From COMBO-56-21 sp041494275 (GTDB lineage: Archaea; Thermoplasmatota; Thermoplasmata; UBA10834), in assembly GCA_041494275.1 (NCBI GenBank), contig JBGQAM010000022.1, positions 1-24,912 of the forward strand: DNA of 24,912 nt, given 5' to 3'. Each line of letters starts with the position of its first letter. Within the stretch, counting starts at the first letter, position 1. Positions 6,944-15,081 of the stretch are shown here, piece after piece. Below the pieces are notes generated by a model. The model was not told where the DNA came from, did no database searches, and worked only from the letters and a program-made list of their open reading frames with translations. The position numbers and the translations under genes were made by a program.

Positions 6944-8824
6944 TTGCCCTGTCTAAAATGCGGAGGGAAATCAGAGGACGACGCACTTCTCTGCGATGCC
7001 TGCGCCGACTCTTCCTTCAAAGAGCCAAAGTTCTTCCTCAATCCGGTCTTGATCGGTCCCAGCGTATACTCGAGGCTGAGGGACTACGGATCTGCCACCG
7101 TGCTTCTCGGGCCAAACGCCGGCTCGGACATCGTGCCAGTCGAATCCTCCAACCTGCTCAAGTCTGTGAAGGACGTGAACGTTCGGGTGATGCCGCACGA
7201 GGAGCTCAAGGGGCTCTACGAGAGGTGCAATGCCATCCTCGCGCATCTCGGCGTCCCTATCAGACTCGATTCTCCTCAGATGCTCCTCACGGAAGATGCT
7301 GCGGAAACCATAACCGCCATTGTCCAGAAGATCAACTTGACAGAGACGATGTACCCCAAGGAGGCGGTGAGTGATCTCTACATTCGTATCGGCGTTGTCT
7401 ATTGGAGCGCGTCAAACAGCATTTTGATGCGCACCGCCGGAAAGAAGTGGCGTGAAGAGAAGCGCACATATCTCGTGGGGAAGGCGAAGGAATTCCTTTC
7501 GAAGGTTGACCCTGGAGACGATCTTCACTCGATTGCCGCCAGGACCATGGGCCTCATGTGTCTCGGCGCAGAGGAATGGACAGAGGCGGAAGAACATCTA
7601 GCGGTCGCGGTGCGCAGCTTCCCGAACGACCTCACTATCGGGGAGGGGCTATCGAGAGCGCACCTCATGTTGGGCAATCCGATGGAAGCCCTCTCGCGCA
7701 TAGACGAGGTCATCAATCAGACCGAAAAGCCCGAATTCTGGGTTCTCAAAGGCAAGATACTCAGGGATCTGGACAGGGCGAACGAGGCATTGGAGTGTTT
7801 CAGCCGCGCCATCTCTCTCGATTCCAGATACCTCCCAGGTCATGACATGATGATCGAGACGCTCAGAGACCTCGGAAGGATCGAGGAATCCGCTATGGCC
7901 GAGAGCCAGCGCGCCCTCTCAAGGAGGCCAGATCTTGAGCGGAAGCTCGGCGAGTTGATCTCGGAGTTCAAGAAAGTCAGCGTGGCGGAGAAGGCCCCTG
8001 CTTCCGCCGTGCCATCGGGACCTAGACCTGAACCCGCAAAGCCATCTCCTGAGCCACCGCCGAAGAAGGATCCAGTCGATATGGCAAAGGATGCCCTTGA
8101 TTCGAAGGACTACGATCTTGCGATCCAGAGAGCCAACCACATTTTGAAAGAGAAGCCCGACACGCGGGCCGCGACCCTAATACTCATCGAGGCCTTGGTC
8201 TCGAAGGGGGAGTTCGACGAGGCGTCCGCTAAGGTTCACATTTTCTACGACAAGAATCGCGAGGACGCGTTTGCCTGGTACTGGCGCGGTATCATCGCGC
8301 ATAGGGAGGGCAAGTGGGGTGCTTCGGTCCAGTATCTCAGCAAGTGTGTCTCTCTCAATCAAAAGCTAGTCGATGGATGGAATGAGATGGGGGAGATCCT
8401 GCACAGCCACGGCAAGCAGACCGGTGCGGATGAGAGCTTCTCGAAGGCGCTCGAGCTTGATCCTGAGAATCCTCGCGCCTGGCTCGGCAAGGCGAAGACG
8501 ATGGCGAGCATGGGCAGGTGGGGCGCCGCGATCCAGTCGATGGACAAGTACAACTCATTGGTGCCCTCTGACAAGGAGATCTGGAGGCTCAAGGCCGACC
8601 TGCTCTTCGAGAAGGAGAAGTACAAGAGGGCGATCGAGGCCTATGACAAGTTCCTCGAACTCGCCCAGGACGATTCATATGTTCTTGGAAGGAAGGGGAT
8701 TGCGCTCAATGCTGTTGGCATGGTGAGCGAAGCGAGGAGATGCCTGGAGGAGAGCGTTCGGCTTGATCCCGACAACAAGGAAGCTTCGAAATGGCTCAAG
8801 GCGCTCACCGGAGGCGGGTCCTGA
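6944..8824 (+). CDS. Zinc-ribbon TPR protein
   Basis: A 626-residue cytoplasmic protein. It begins with a four-cysteine zinc ribbon (Cys3, Cys6, Cys17, Cys20), followed by about 160 residues without a clear domain. TPR-like helical pairs run from about 185 to 345, then comes a Pro/Ala/Lys-rich linker (about 350-378), then a second set of TPRs (about 380-620). Typical repeat signatures include WVLKGKILRDLDRANEAL, AWLGKAKTMASMGRW and KGIALNAVGMVSEARRCLEE. The start is a TTG placed 5 bases after GGGAGGT; no ATG gives the zinc ribbon, so the TTG is favoured. TPRs mediate protein contacts; the function is unknown. Its stop overlaps the next start as TGATG, so the two TPR genes are translationally coupled. 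Confidence 0.85.
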   Translation: MPCLKCGGKSEDDALLCDACADSSFKEPKFFLNPVLIGPSVYSRLRDYGSATVLLGPNAGSDIVPVESSNLLKSVKDVNVRVMPHEELKGLYERCNAILAHLGVPIRLDSPQMLLTEDAAETITAIVQKINLTETMYPKEAVSDLYIRIGVVYWSASNSILMRTAGKKWREEKRTYLVGKAKEFLSKVDPGDDLHSIAARTMGLMCLGAEEWTEAEEHLAVAVRSFPNDLTIGEGLSRAHLMLGNPMEALSRIDEVINQTEKPEFWVLKGKILRDLDRANEALECFSRAISLDSRYLPGHDMMIETLRDLGRIEESAMAESQRALSRRPDLERKLGELISEFKKVSVAEKAPASAVPSGPRPEPAKPSPEPPPKKDPVDMAKDALDSKDYDLAIQRANHILKEKPDTRAATLILIEALVSKGEFDEASAKVHIFYDKNREDAFAWYWRGIIAHREGKWGASVQYLSKCVSLNQKLVDGWNEMGEILHSHGKQTGADESFSKALELDPENPRAWLGKAKTMASMGRWGAAIQSMDKYNSLVPSDKEIWRLKADLLFEKEKYKRAIEAYDKFLELAQDDSYVLGRKGIALNAVGMVSEARRCLEESVRLDPDNKEASKWLKALTGGGS

Positions 8825-11406
8825 TGGTCGAGATCGACAAGATCCTCAGCGAGCGCTCGGACGATCGCGTGATCAAGGCGTTGAAGGCAGTGTCCGACCC
8901 CGAGTTCAACAAACTGGTTGAGGCCATCCTGGGATATCTGGAGCTCAAGCCGACTCACGTCAGACCCAAGGGCTCAATATCAATCTCCGAGTGTGTACAC
9001 AGGCCAGATGGGAAGAAGTATGTCGTTTTCTTCTCTCGAAGGGAGGAGACCGTGGGCAAACCAGACATCGAGAGTCTGGTGTCCTACATGGGCAAGATGG
9101 AGTCTCCCAACGGGCTCGTTCTCACGACATCTTCGATCGATCGCGAGGCGTTCGCCATCGCAGAGGCCAACAACATAGGACTTGCGGACGGGACCAAGCT
9201 TGCCGCCCTGTTGAGAAGGTTTGACCTGGATAAGGATGTCATAAAGGCTGCTGATTTGTGGAAAGAGCGGGCGAAGGTTGCATCAATCCCGGGGGCGAAC
9301 CGACAGATAGAGGAGGCAATGAGACTTGGCTACGAGGCCATGGCGAGCAAGGACCTGATGAAGGCTCTGGACCAGTTCGACAAGGCCATCATGCTGAAGG
9401 ATGACTATGATGTTCCGTGGAGGATGAAGGGTAACACGCTGGACGAAATGGGGTATCACGAGCAGGCTCTGGAGTGCTACAAGCACGCTCTCCAGCTCTT
9501 CCCAGAGAGCGATGAGACCTGGTTCTCTCTGGGCAGCTGCTTGTTCTCGCTGGGGAGATACAACGAGGAGATCACCTGCTACGAACGCGCCCTCCAGTAC
9601 AACCCCGTGATGCAGAAGGCCCTTGTCAACAAAGGTTCCACGCTTCACCGGCTTGGCCGGTTCAAGGAAGCCCTTGAGACGTACGACAAGGTACTCAAGA
9701 TCAACTACAGGCTGGAGAAGGTCCACAACAACAGAGGTGCCACTCTACACAGCCTCGGTCAGCTCAACGACGCGCTCGCATCCTACAACCGAGCTATCGA
9801 GCTGAAGCACGACTACGCCGAGGCATGGATGAACAAGGGTGGCCTGCTGTACGAGATGGGCAGGTACGGCGAAGCATTTGAGGCGTTCACTCAGATGACC
9901 CAGGTGAGGCCCGAACTGCCGAAAGCATGGTACCTGCGTGGCCTTGCCGCGAAGAAGATGGGCAACATGAGTGCTGCGAAGGCCAGCTTCGAGGGCGCTC
10001 TCAGGCTTGACTCTGAATATTCTGATGCGAGAAGGGCGCTCGACGACATCTCGAAGAAGATCGCCGAGAAGTTCACTGAGGTGCCCCGGATCGTCCAGGA
10101 CATCTTCTCGGCTGATGCTGCGAAGATGGCGGAGCCTGGGGTAGCGCTTGAGCGGACGCGACTCTCGGAGGACGCTGTCGCGAGAGTAAAAGAGGAGAAA
10201 CTGGAAGCCCTCGCCGAGGAGCTATACGGAGACAAGGCGGAGCTTCTCCTGCTATTCGGTAGACTCGACGAGGCGTTCGATTTCCTTGGGAAATCGTTGC
10301 GCCTCGAGGGCGAGAATGCGCACTTGCTGACGGCTGCAGGCAATGTCCTCTTCCGGCTGGGCAAGAAGGAGGCCGCTTCCAAGACCTACGAGCATGCTCT
10401 CGCCAGTGACGCTTCTTTCGCGCCCGCCATATTCAACCTGCATACCGTGTTGACGGACATGGGAGAGGCAGAGTTGGCTATGAAGGTCAGCGCGTCCCTG
10501 AGAAAGGAATCGTTCGGATGGCAGGCGCGCGCAGCCGCCTCGCTCGAAGCCTTCGGAAGAAGGGACTACAAGCAGGTATTGGAGGATGTCGACGTCGCTC
10601 TGGCATTGGAGGATCTCTCCGGGCTGCAGAACTACAAAGGATTGGTCAAGATAAGGACAGGCGACATCGACGGTGCGCATGATGCGTTCGAGAAGACGAA
10701 GTCGATGCCCCTCGATTATTCGGAGGCCTACAACAACAGCGGGGTGGCTCTCTTCAAGAAAGGGGAAATGGAAGAAGCCAGTGGCGAATTCGATAAGGCG
10801 ATCAAGATCCAGAGGAACAACCACGCCGCATGGAACAACAGGGGATGCGTGCTCTACAAGCTGGACCGGATGCGAGAGGCCATCGCATGTTTCGAAGAGT
10901 CCTCCGTCATGATGCCGACTACGGTATCGATGTCCAACAAGGGCTTCAGCTTGCTGTCGCTTGACCTCCTCAGCGAAGCGATCCAGACATTCGACAGATC
11001 CCTAAGGATCATGGAGACTCCGGAAGCGTTCAACAACAAGGGGATAGTACTTGAGCGCATGCGCAAATATGACGACGCGCTAGTCGCTTTCAATGAGGCG
11101 CTCCGTATCGCTCCCCAGTTCAAGGATGCGTCGGAGAACGCGCGAAGAATGAGTCTGAGGGCTGGAGGCACGGAGAAGCCAGCAGGGAAGAAACCCCTGG
11201 AGCCGAGTCCACCGGGCGAGGAAGTCGTGGGTGGCAAGGATACGGGAAGCTCGATACTGACCCAGGTCTCCGAGCCGTATCTAAGGGAGAAGCGCAAGTC
11301 CGAGCTCGAGGCCATGTGCGAGTCTATCGGCCTGAGCCCCCGCGGAACGAGGGCAGACCTGATTGTCAGGATCCTGAAGGCGAAGGAGCAGATGGGCAAG
11401 AAGTGA
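8824..11406 (+). CDS. Mrr-like domain / TPR array / SAP domain fusion protein
   Basis: An 860-residue multi-domain protein. Residues about 15-140 resemble the Mrr-type restriction endonuclease fold: FNKLVEAILGYLELKP, then YVVFFSRR where Mrr has its Q/E-x-K strand, and the diagnostic end NGLVLTTSSIDREAFAIAEANNIGLADGTKLAALL. The usual D and QxK residues seem missing, so the domain is probably non-catalytic. Two long TPR arrays follow (about 165-430 and 475-770; for example AWMNKGGLLYEMGRYGEA and AWNNRGCVLYKLDRMREA), then a linker rich in Pro and Gly and a C-terminal SAP-like motif (YLREKRKSELEAMCESIGL, then TRADLIVRIL). The ATG at 8824 overlaps the upstream stop (TGATG); the frame also opens 33 bases earlier. 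A nucleic-acid-associated scaffold is a reasonable inference. Confidence 0.85.
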   Translation: MVEIDKILSERSDDRVIKALKAVSDPEFNKLVEAILGYLELKPTHVRPKGSISISECVHRPDGKKYVVFFSRREETVGKPDIESLVSYMGKMESPNGLVLTTSSIDREAFAIAEANNIGLADGTKLAALLRRFDLDKDVIKAADLWKERAKVASIPGANRQIEEAMRLGYEAMASKDLMKALDQFDKAIMLKDDYDVPWRMKGNTLDEMGYHEQALECYKHALQLFPESDETWFSLGSCLFSLGRYNEEITCYERALQYNPVMQKALVNKGSTLHRLGRFKEALETYDKVLKINYRLEKVHNNRGATLHSLGQLNDALASYNRAIELKHDYAEAWMNKGGLLYEMGRYGEAFEAFTQMTQVRPELPKAWYLRGLAAKKMGNMSAAKASFEGALRLDSEYSDARRALDDISKKIAEKFTEVPRIVQDIFSADAAKMAEPGVALERTRLSEDAVARVKEEKLEALAEELYGDKAELLLLFGRLDEAFDFLGKSLRLEGENAHLLTAAGNVLFRLGKKEAASKTYEHALASDASFAPAIFNLHTVLTDMGEAELAMKVSASLRKESFGWQARAAASLEAFGRRDYKQVLEDVDVALALEDLSGLQNYKGLVKIRTGDIDGAHDAFEKTKSMPLDYSEAYNNSGVALFKKGEMEEASGEFDKAIKIQRNNHAAWNNRGCVLYKLDRMREAIACFEESSVMMPTTVSMSNKGFSLLSLDLLSEAIQTFDRSLRIMETPEAFNNKGIVLERMRKYDDALVAFNEALRIAPQFKDASENARRMSLRAGGTEKPAGKKPLEPSPPGEEVVGGKDTGSSILTQVSEPYLREKRKSELEAMCESIGLSPRGTRADLIVRILKAKEQMGKK

Positions 11407-11465
11407 AGCGGCTAGCGCTCGAGCTGTTCGGCACCGATTCTCACACTACGCGCGAGCCGATCTTC

Positions 11466-11711
11466 TCACGCGATGTTCATGACAACGACGTCTCTGACCG
11501 CCTTCATCTCGCTGAACGGCAGCACAAGTCTTCCCTGCGCGTCGGTCTTGAACAACCGTGGCTCGACCTCTTCCGCTGGGATCACCAGGACGTTCTGCAA
11601 TGCGCCCGTCTTCGTGTCCATAATGAAGTTCTCGATCATTCCCAAAATCTGGCCGTCATTGGTCATCACGGTCTTTCCTTTCAGTTCGGTGATGAATTTT
11701 CGCATGTACAT
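11466..11711 (-). CDS. PRC-barrel domain protein
   Basis: An 81-residue protein consisting of one PRC-barrel: KFITELKGKTVMTNDGQILGMIENFIMD, then ALQNVLVIPAEEV and a final strand LPFSEMKAVRDVVVMNI. Small PRC-barrel proteins of this size are common in euryarchaea; related domains occur in RimM and photosynthetic reaction centres and serve as binding modules. The role here is unknown. The ATG at 11711 has GGAGAT directly upstream; an ATG two codons later is an alternative. It lies 11 bases behind cdc48 on the same strand and is probably co-transcribed with it. It converges on the TPR operon, with 59 bases between the stops. Confidence 0.88.
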   Translation of the reverse strand: MYMRKFITELKGKTVMTNDGQILGMIENFIMDTKTGALQNVLVIPAEEVEPRLFKTDAQGRLVLPFSEMKAVRDVVVMNIA

Positions 11712-11722
11712 CCCATCTCCAG

Positions 11723-13945
11723 CTATCTGTAGTAGCCTGTGCCCAAATCATCCTCGCTCTTCTTAGACATTGCGGTCTTCAGCTGCTTGAACATGTTTTC
11801 GTAGAATTTCACAACGTCCGGCGTGATAGACGGTCTCATCGAGGCCAGGGCCTCCTCGAAATGCTCTGAGGTGACTCTCGCAGCCGTCTTGCTCTTCCTC
11901 AACGCGGCGAGTCCAGCCTCTCTGCACAGGTTCTCAATATCAGCCCCTACGTAGCCTTCGAGTCTCTTCGAAATTGCCGCGAGATCCACTTTCTCCAGGG
12001 GCATGTTCTTTGTGTGGACCTGCAGAATCTTCATCCTGCTCGCCTCGTCGGGCACTGGTATCAAGATCAACTTGTCGAATCTCCCTGGCCGGAGAAGCGC
12101 CGTGTCCACGATGTCAGGCCTGTTTGTCGCCGCAACCACCATCACATTCTCCATGTCCTCGAGCCCGTCCATGGATGTCAGGAGTTGATTTACGACCCTC
12201 TCAGTAGCTCCAGAGTCGAAATGCCCTCCCCGCTTGGGCGCTATCGCGTCCAGCTCGTCCAGGAAGACTATCGAGGGGGAAACCTGTTTCGCCTTCTTGA
12301 AGATCATTCGAACGGCCTTCTCGCTTTCTCCGACCCACTTGGACATTATCTCGGGGCCCTTGATCGATATGAAATTCGCCTTCGATTCGGTGGCGATAGC
12401 CCTTGCGAGCAGAGTCTTCCCTGTTCCTGGCGCGCCGAACAGGAGCACACCGCGCGGTGGTTTGATGCCAAGTCGGGTGAAGGACCCAGGGTCCTCCAAC
12501 GGAAGTTCAACCGCCTCGTGAAGCTCCTTCTTCACTGCGTCCAGACCGCCGACATCCTCCCAATTCACCATGGGAACCTCGATGAAGACCTCCCTCATTG
12601 CGCTCGGCTCGATCTCCTTGAGCGCGTCATTGAAGTCCTGGGCGGTGACTTTCATCCTCTCGAGTATCTCGGCCGGTATCGGTTTTTCGAGGTCGATCTC
12701 AGGGAGGTATCTTCTCAGACATTTCATGGCAGCCTCACGCGCCAGCGACGCTAGGTCCGCCCCTACGAATCCATGCGTGATATTGGCGATGTGGTCCATT
12801 TGGACATTCTCTTCGAGCGGCATCCCTCTCGTGTGTATCTGCATTATCTCCTGTCTTCCGGCGACTGTCGGGACGCCTATCTCGATCTCCCTGTCGAACC
12901 TGCCGGGCCTCCTCAGCGCTGGATCGATCGCCTCCTCCCTGTTCGTCGCTCCGATGACGATCACATTTCCCCTTGCGGTCAGGCCGTCCATGAGCGTGAG
13001 GAGCTGGGCAACGACTCGCCTCTCGACCTCGCCCTGGACTTCGTCCCTTTTGGGCGCGATCGAGTCCAGCTCGTCTATGAATATGACCGAAGGCGCGTTT
13101 TTCTCAGCCTCCGTGAACAGTTCTCTAAGGCGCTCCTCGCTCTGACCGTAGAACTTGGACATTATCTCCGGCCCTTGGATAGCGTAGAAATTCGCGCCCG
13201 CCTCGTTGGCAACCGCTCTTGCTATCAGAGTCTTGCCAGTTCCAGGAGGACCATACAGAAGGACACCCTTTGGAGGGTCAATCCCAAGCCGACCGAAGAC
13301 CTCTGGATGCTTGAGCGGCAGCTCGATCATCTCTCTTATCCGTTGGAGTTCGTCCTCGAGACCTCCGATATCTTCGTAGGTGACGGAAGGCCGCTCGATC
13401 TGAGTGACCTCAACGGGTTCGGTCTTGACTGCTAGCTCGGTTGCCTCAGTGACCTGAACGACGCCACTAGGCGTCGTAGAGACCACAACGAACGGTAGGA
13501 AACCTCCCATGAGCGCGATGTTGGGTATGATTATCTCGTCGCCTTTGACGACCGCACGGTTTAGCAGCCCCTTCTTGAATAGTCCTTCGACGCCTTGTCC
13601 GAACCTCACTCGCTTTCCCTGTGGAATCTTCGGAGCGACTATGATCTTCTGAGCTGTCTGGGTCTCAGCCTTGGTGATAACAACCTTCTCGCCGATGGAA
13701 ACGCCCGCGTTCCCTCGGATCATCCCGTCTATCCTGATGACTCCGAGTCCTTCGTCCTCGTTTGCCGCTCGAAAAATCTTGGCGGCGGTCTTCTTCTTGC
13801 CGAGTATCTCGATTATGTCTCCTACGTCGGCGTTCAGTCTCTTTCTCGTGATGGAGTCAATCCGAGCCCTGCCCAGGCCGACCTCGGACTGATGATGCGC
13901 TCGGGCGACCTTGAGCGTGACGCCCTCGGGCTGCTTCTTCGTCAT
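11723..13945 (-). CDS. cdc48: Cdc48/VAT AAA+ ATPase (protein unfoldase)
   Basis: A 740-residue double-ring AAA+ ATPase of the archaeal Cdc48/VAT/p97 family. The N-domain (about 1-190) has the double-psi-barrel opening GVTLKVARAHHQSEVGLGRARID. D1 carries Walker A GPPGTGKT (232-239) and Walker B VIFIDELDSIAP; D2 carries GAPGTGKT and IVFLDELDAIAP, with arginine-finger segments RRPGRFD and LRPGRFD. The C-terminus ends Gly-Tyr-Tyr-Arg, which fits the hydrophobic-Tyr-X tail by which archaeal Cdc48 docks on the 20S proteasome. The frame is open for 34 codons upstream, but homologues begin near MTKKQPEG, so the ATG at 13945 is chosen. It unfolds substrate proteins using ATP. A PRC-barrel gene follows 11 bases downstream; por genes diverge upstream. 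Confidence 0.97.
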   Translation of the reverse strand: MTKKQPEGVTLKVARAHHQSEVGLGRARIDSITRKRLNADVGDIIEILGKKKTAAKIFRAANEDEGLGVIRIDGMIRGNAGVSIGEKVVITKAETQTAQKIIVAPKIPQGKRVRFGQGVEGLFKKGLLNRAVVKGDEIIIPNIALMGGFLPFVVVSTTPSGVVQVTEATELAVKTEPVEVTQIERPSVTYEDIGGLEDELQRIREMIELPLKHPEVFGRLGIDPPKGVLLYGPPGTGKTLIARAVANEAGANFYAIQGPEIMSKFYGQSEERLRELFTEAEKNAPSVIFIDELDSIAPKRDEVQGEVERRVVAQLLTLMDGLTARGNVIVIGATNREEAIDPALRRPGRFDREIEIGVPTVAGRQEIMQIHTRGMPLEENVQMDHIANITHGFVGADLASLAREAAMKCLRRYLPEIDLEKPIPAEILERMKVTAQDFNDALKEIEPSAMREVFIEVPMVNWEDVGGLDAVKKELHEAVELPLEDPGSFTRLGIKPPRGVLLFGAPGTGKTLLARAIATESKANFISIKGPEIMSKWVGESEKAVRMIFKKAKQVSPSIVFLDELDAIAPKRGGHFDSGATERVVNQLLTSMDGLEDMENVMVVAATNRPDIVDTALLRPGRFDKLILIPVPDEASRMKILQVHTKNMPLEKVDLAAISKRLEGYVGADIENLCREAGLAALRKSKTAARVTSEHFEEALASMRPSITPDVVKFYENMFKQLKTAMSKKSEDDLGTGYYR

Positions 13946-14047
13946 CCGTAGCCAAATCCCTCGCTTGCTCCAAAAAGGTTTGGGATGGCGGATATGGTGG
14001 AGGTTGCCTCTGCAGAGTCTTGGTTTGAGCCCTTCTGCATTGTCCAC

Positions 14048-14064
14048 TTTTCGACCCTCGAAAA
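14048..14064. promoter_or_regulatory. Dyad TTTTCGA-CCC-TCGAAAA in the cdc48/por divergent spacer
   Basis: Perfect 7-bp arms TTTTCGA (14048-14054) and TCGAAAA (14058-14064) flank CCC. A third copy of the half-site, TCGAAAA, lies at 14139-14145 against the likely por promoter (AAAACCTTAAA, 14142-14152). The three copies in a 246-base divergent spacer suggest a regulator binding site shared by cdc48 and the por operon. The repeats are seen; the binding is inferred. Confidence 0.45.
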
Positions 14065-14141
14065 ACCACCAACAATGGCTTTCAGATTACGCGAAACTCG
14101 AGACATCTGGCACTCTCCCTGGACCAATCTCGGTATCTTCG

Positions 14142-14152
14142 AAAACCTTAAA
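14142..14152 (+). promoter_or_regulatory. Probable promoter of the por operon
   Basis: AAAACCTTAAA has the BRE/TATA character of Thermoplasmata-type promoters and sits about 45 bases before the ATG at 14192, predicting a leader of roughly 15-20 bases. It overlaps the extra TCGAAAA half-site. Confidence 0.4.
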
Positions 14153-14191
14153 GCTGGTCGACCCATACAAAAGCCCAGCGAGGCTTATAGG

Positions 14192-15076
14192 ATGTACGAG
14201 GTACGATTCCATGGCCGCGGCGGTCAAGGCGCGGTCATGGCGGCTCAAGCACTCGCGAGCGCTGCCTTCCAAGAAGGGGGCTATGCGACCGCATTTCCAT
14301 TTTTCGGAGCTGAGAGGCGTGGCGCACCTGTGCTCGCGTTCACCAGGATTGACAACAAGAGGATCTACAGGAAGACGCAGGTCTACGAACCTGACTTCGT
14401 CGTCGTTCTAGACGAGGGCCTTGTCGACACAGTCAATGTCGTCGAGGGCCTGAAGAAGGGCGGCATGGTGATAGTCAATACCTCACGAAAGCCGGAAGAT
14501 GTTGACGTGGGCATCGACGTCAAGCTCGCGACTGTCGACGCGACATCCGTTGCTCTGGAAGTTCTGAAGCAGCCTGCTACGAACTCCGCGATCCTCGGCG
14601 CGATTGCCAAGGCAACGGGCCTTGTCAAGATCGAGTCGATCGAAAAAGGCATCATGCAGGTGTTCGGCGACAGATTGGGCCCTAAGGTCGGGGAACTCAA
14701 CGGCAAGGCCGCAAGGGTCGCCTATGATCGGACGATCGTGGGCATGACGAAAGGTCACAGAGAACTTAAGACTGCAAAGAAGTGGTTGCCTGATGTCAAG
14801 GATCTCCCGATGGGAGTTGCATCGATTCGTATGGAGACTGAGGCTGGGCTTGTCGGTCCGGGGTCGTTCAGGGAGAACAAGACGGGTAGCTGGAGAGTGT
14901 TCAGGCCAGAGTACGACAAGGAGAAGTGCACGATGTGCAACTTCTGCTGGTTCTACTGCCCTGAAGGTTGCATTGACCGGAAGGGCGACATGATGGATTT
15001 TGACATGGACTACTGCAAGGGCTGCGGGATATGCGCCAACGAGTGCCCCGCAGAGGCCATCAAGATGGTGAGGTGA
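14192..15076 (+). CDS. porG: 2-oxoacid:ferredoxin oxidoreductase, fused gamma and delta subunits
   Basis: A 294-residue fusion. Residues 1 to about 185 are the gamma subunit (MYEVRFHGRGGQGAVMAAQ, FPFFGAERRGAPVLAF). After a linker, the C-terminal 55 residues are the delta subunit, a ferredoxin with two [4Fe-4S] motifs: CTMCNFCWFYCPEGC and CKGCGICANECP. The delta part carries electrons from the thiamine-diphosphate centre to ferredoxin. The open frame runs 69 codons further upstream, but gamma subunits begin at this MYEVRFHG, so the ATG at 14192 is right. The alpha gene starts 5 bases after the stop. In many organisms gamma and delta are separate genes; fused forms are known. The substrate is probably pyruvate, though 2-ketoisovalerate cannot be excluded. 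Confidence 0.92.
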   Translation: MYEVRFHGRGGQGAVMAAQALASAAFQEGGYATAFPFFGAERRGAPVLAFTRIDNKRIYRKTQVYEPDFVVVLDEGLVDTVNVVEGLKKGGMVIVNTSRKPEDVDVGIDVKLATVDATSVALEVLKQPATNSAILGAIAKATGLVKIESIEKGIMQVFGDRLGPKVGELNGKAARVAYDRTIVGMTKGHRELKTAKKWLPDVKDLPMGVASIRMETEAGLVGPGSFRENKTGSWRVFRPEYDKEKCTMCNFCWFYCPEGCIDRKGDMMDFDMDYCKGCGICANECPAEAIKMVR

Positions 15077-15081
15077 ACAAG

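Noticed and set aside
12014..13435. Two long plus-strand frames (246 and 220 codons) opposite cdc48
   Set aside because: They mirror the AAA+ gene, whose D1 and D2 motifs are complete; no domain or ribosome binding site supports the antisense frames.
14025..14075. tRNA-like segment ending in ACCACCA
   Set aside because: The TTTTCGA/TCGAAAA stem and the CCA suggested a T-arm and a 3' end, but no acceptor, D or anticodon stems can be formed around it.
13946..14191. N-terminal extensions of cdc48 (to 14047) and the por gamma-delta gene (back to 13985)
   Set aside because: The two extensions would overlap each other by 63 bases on opposite strands, are not seen in the families, and remove the space needed for divergent promoters.
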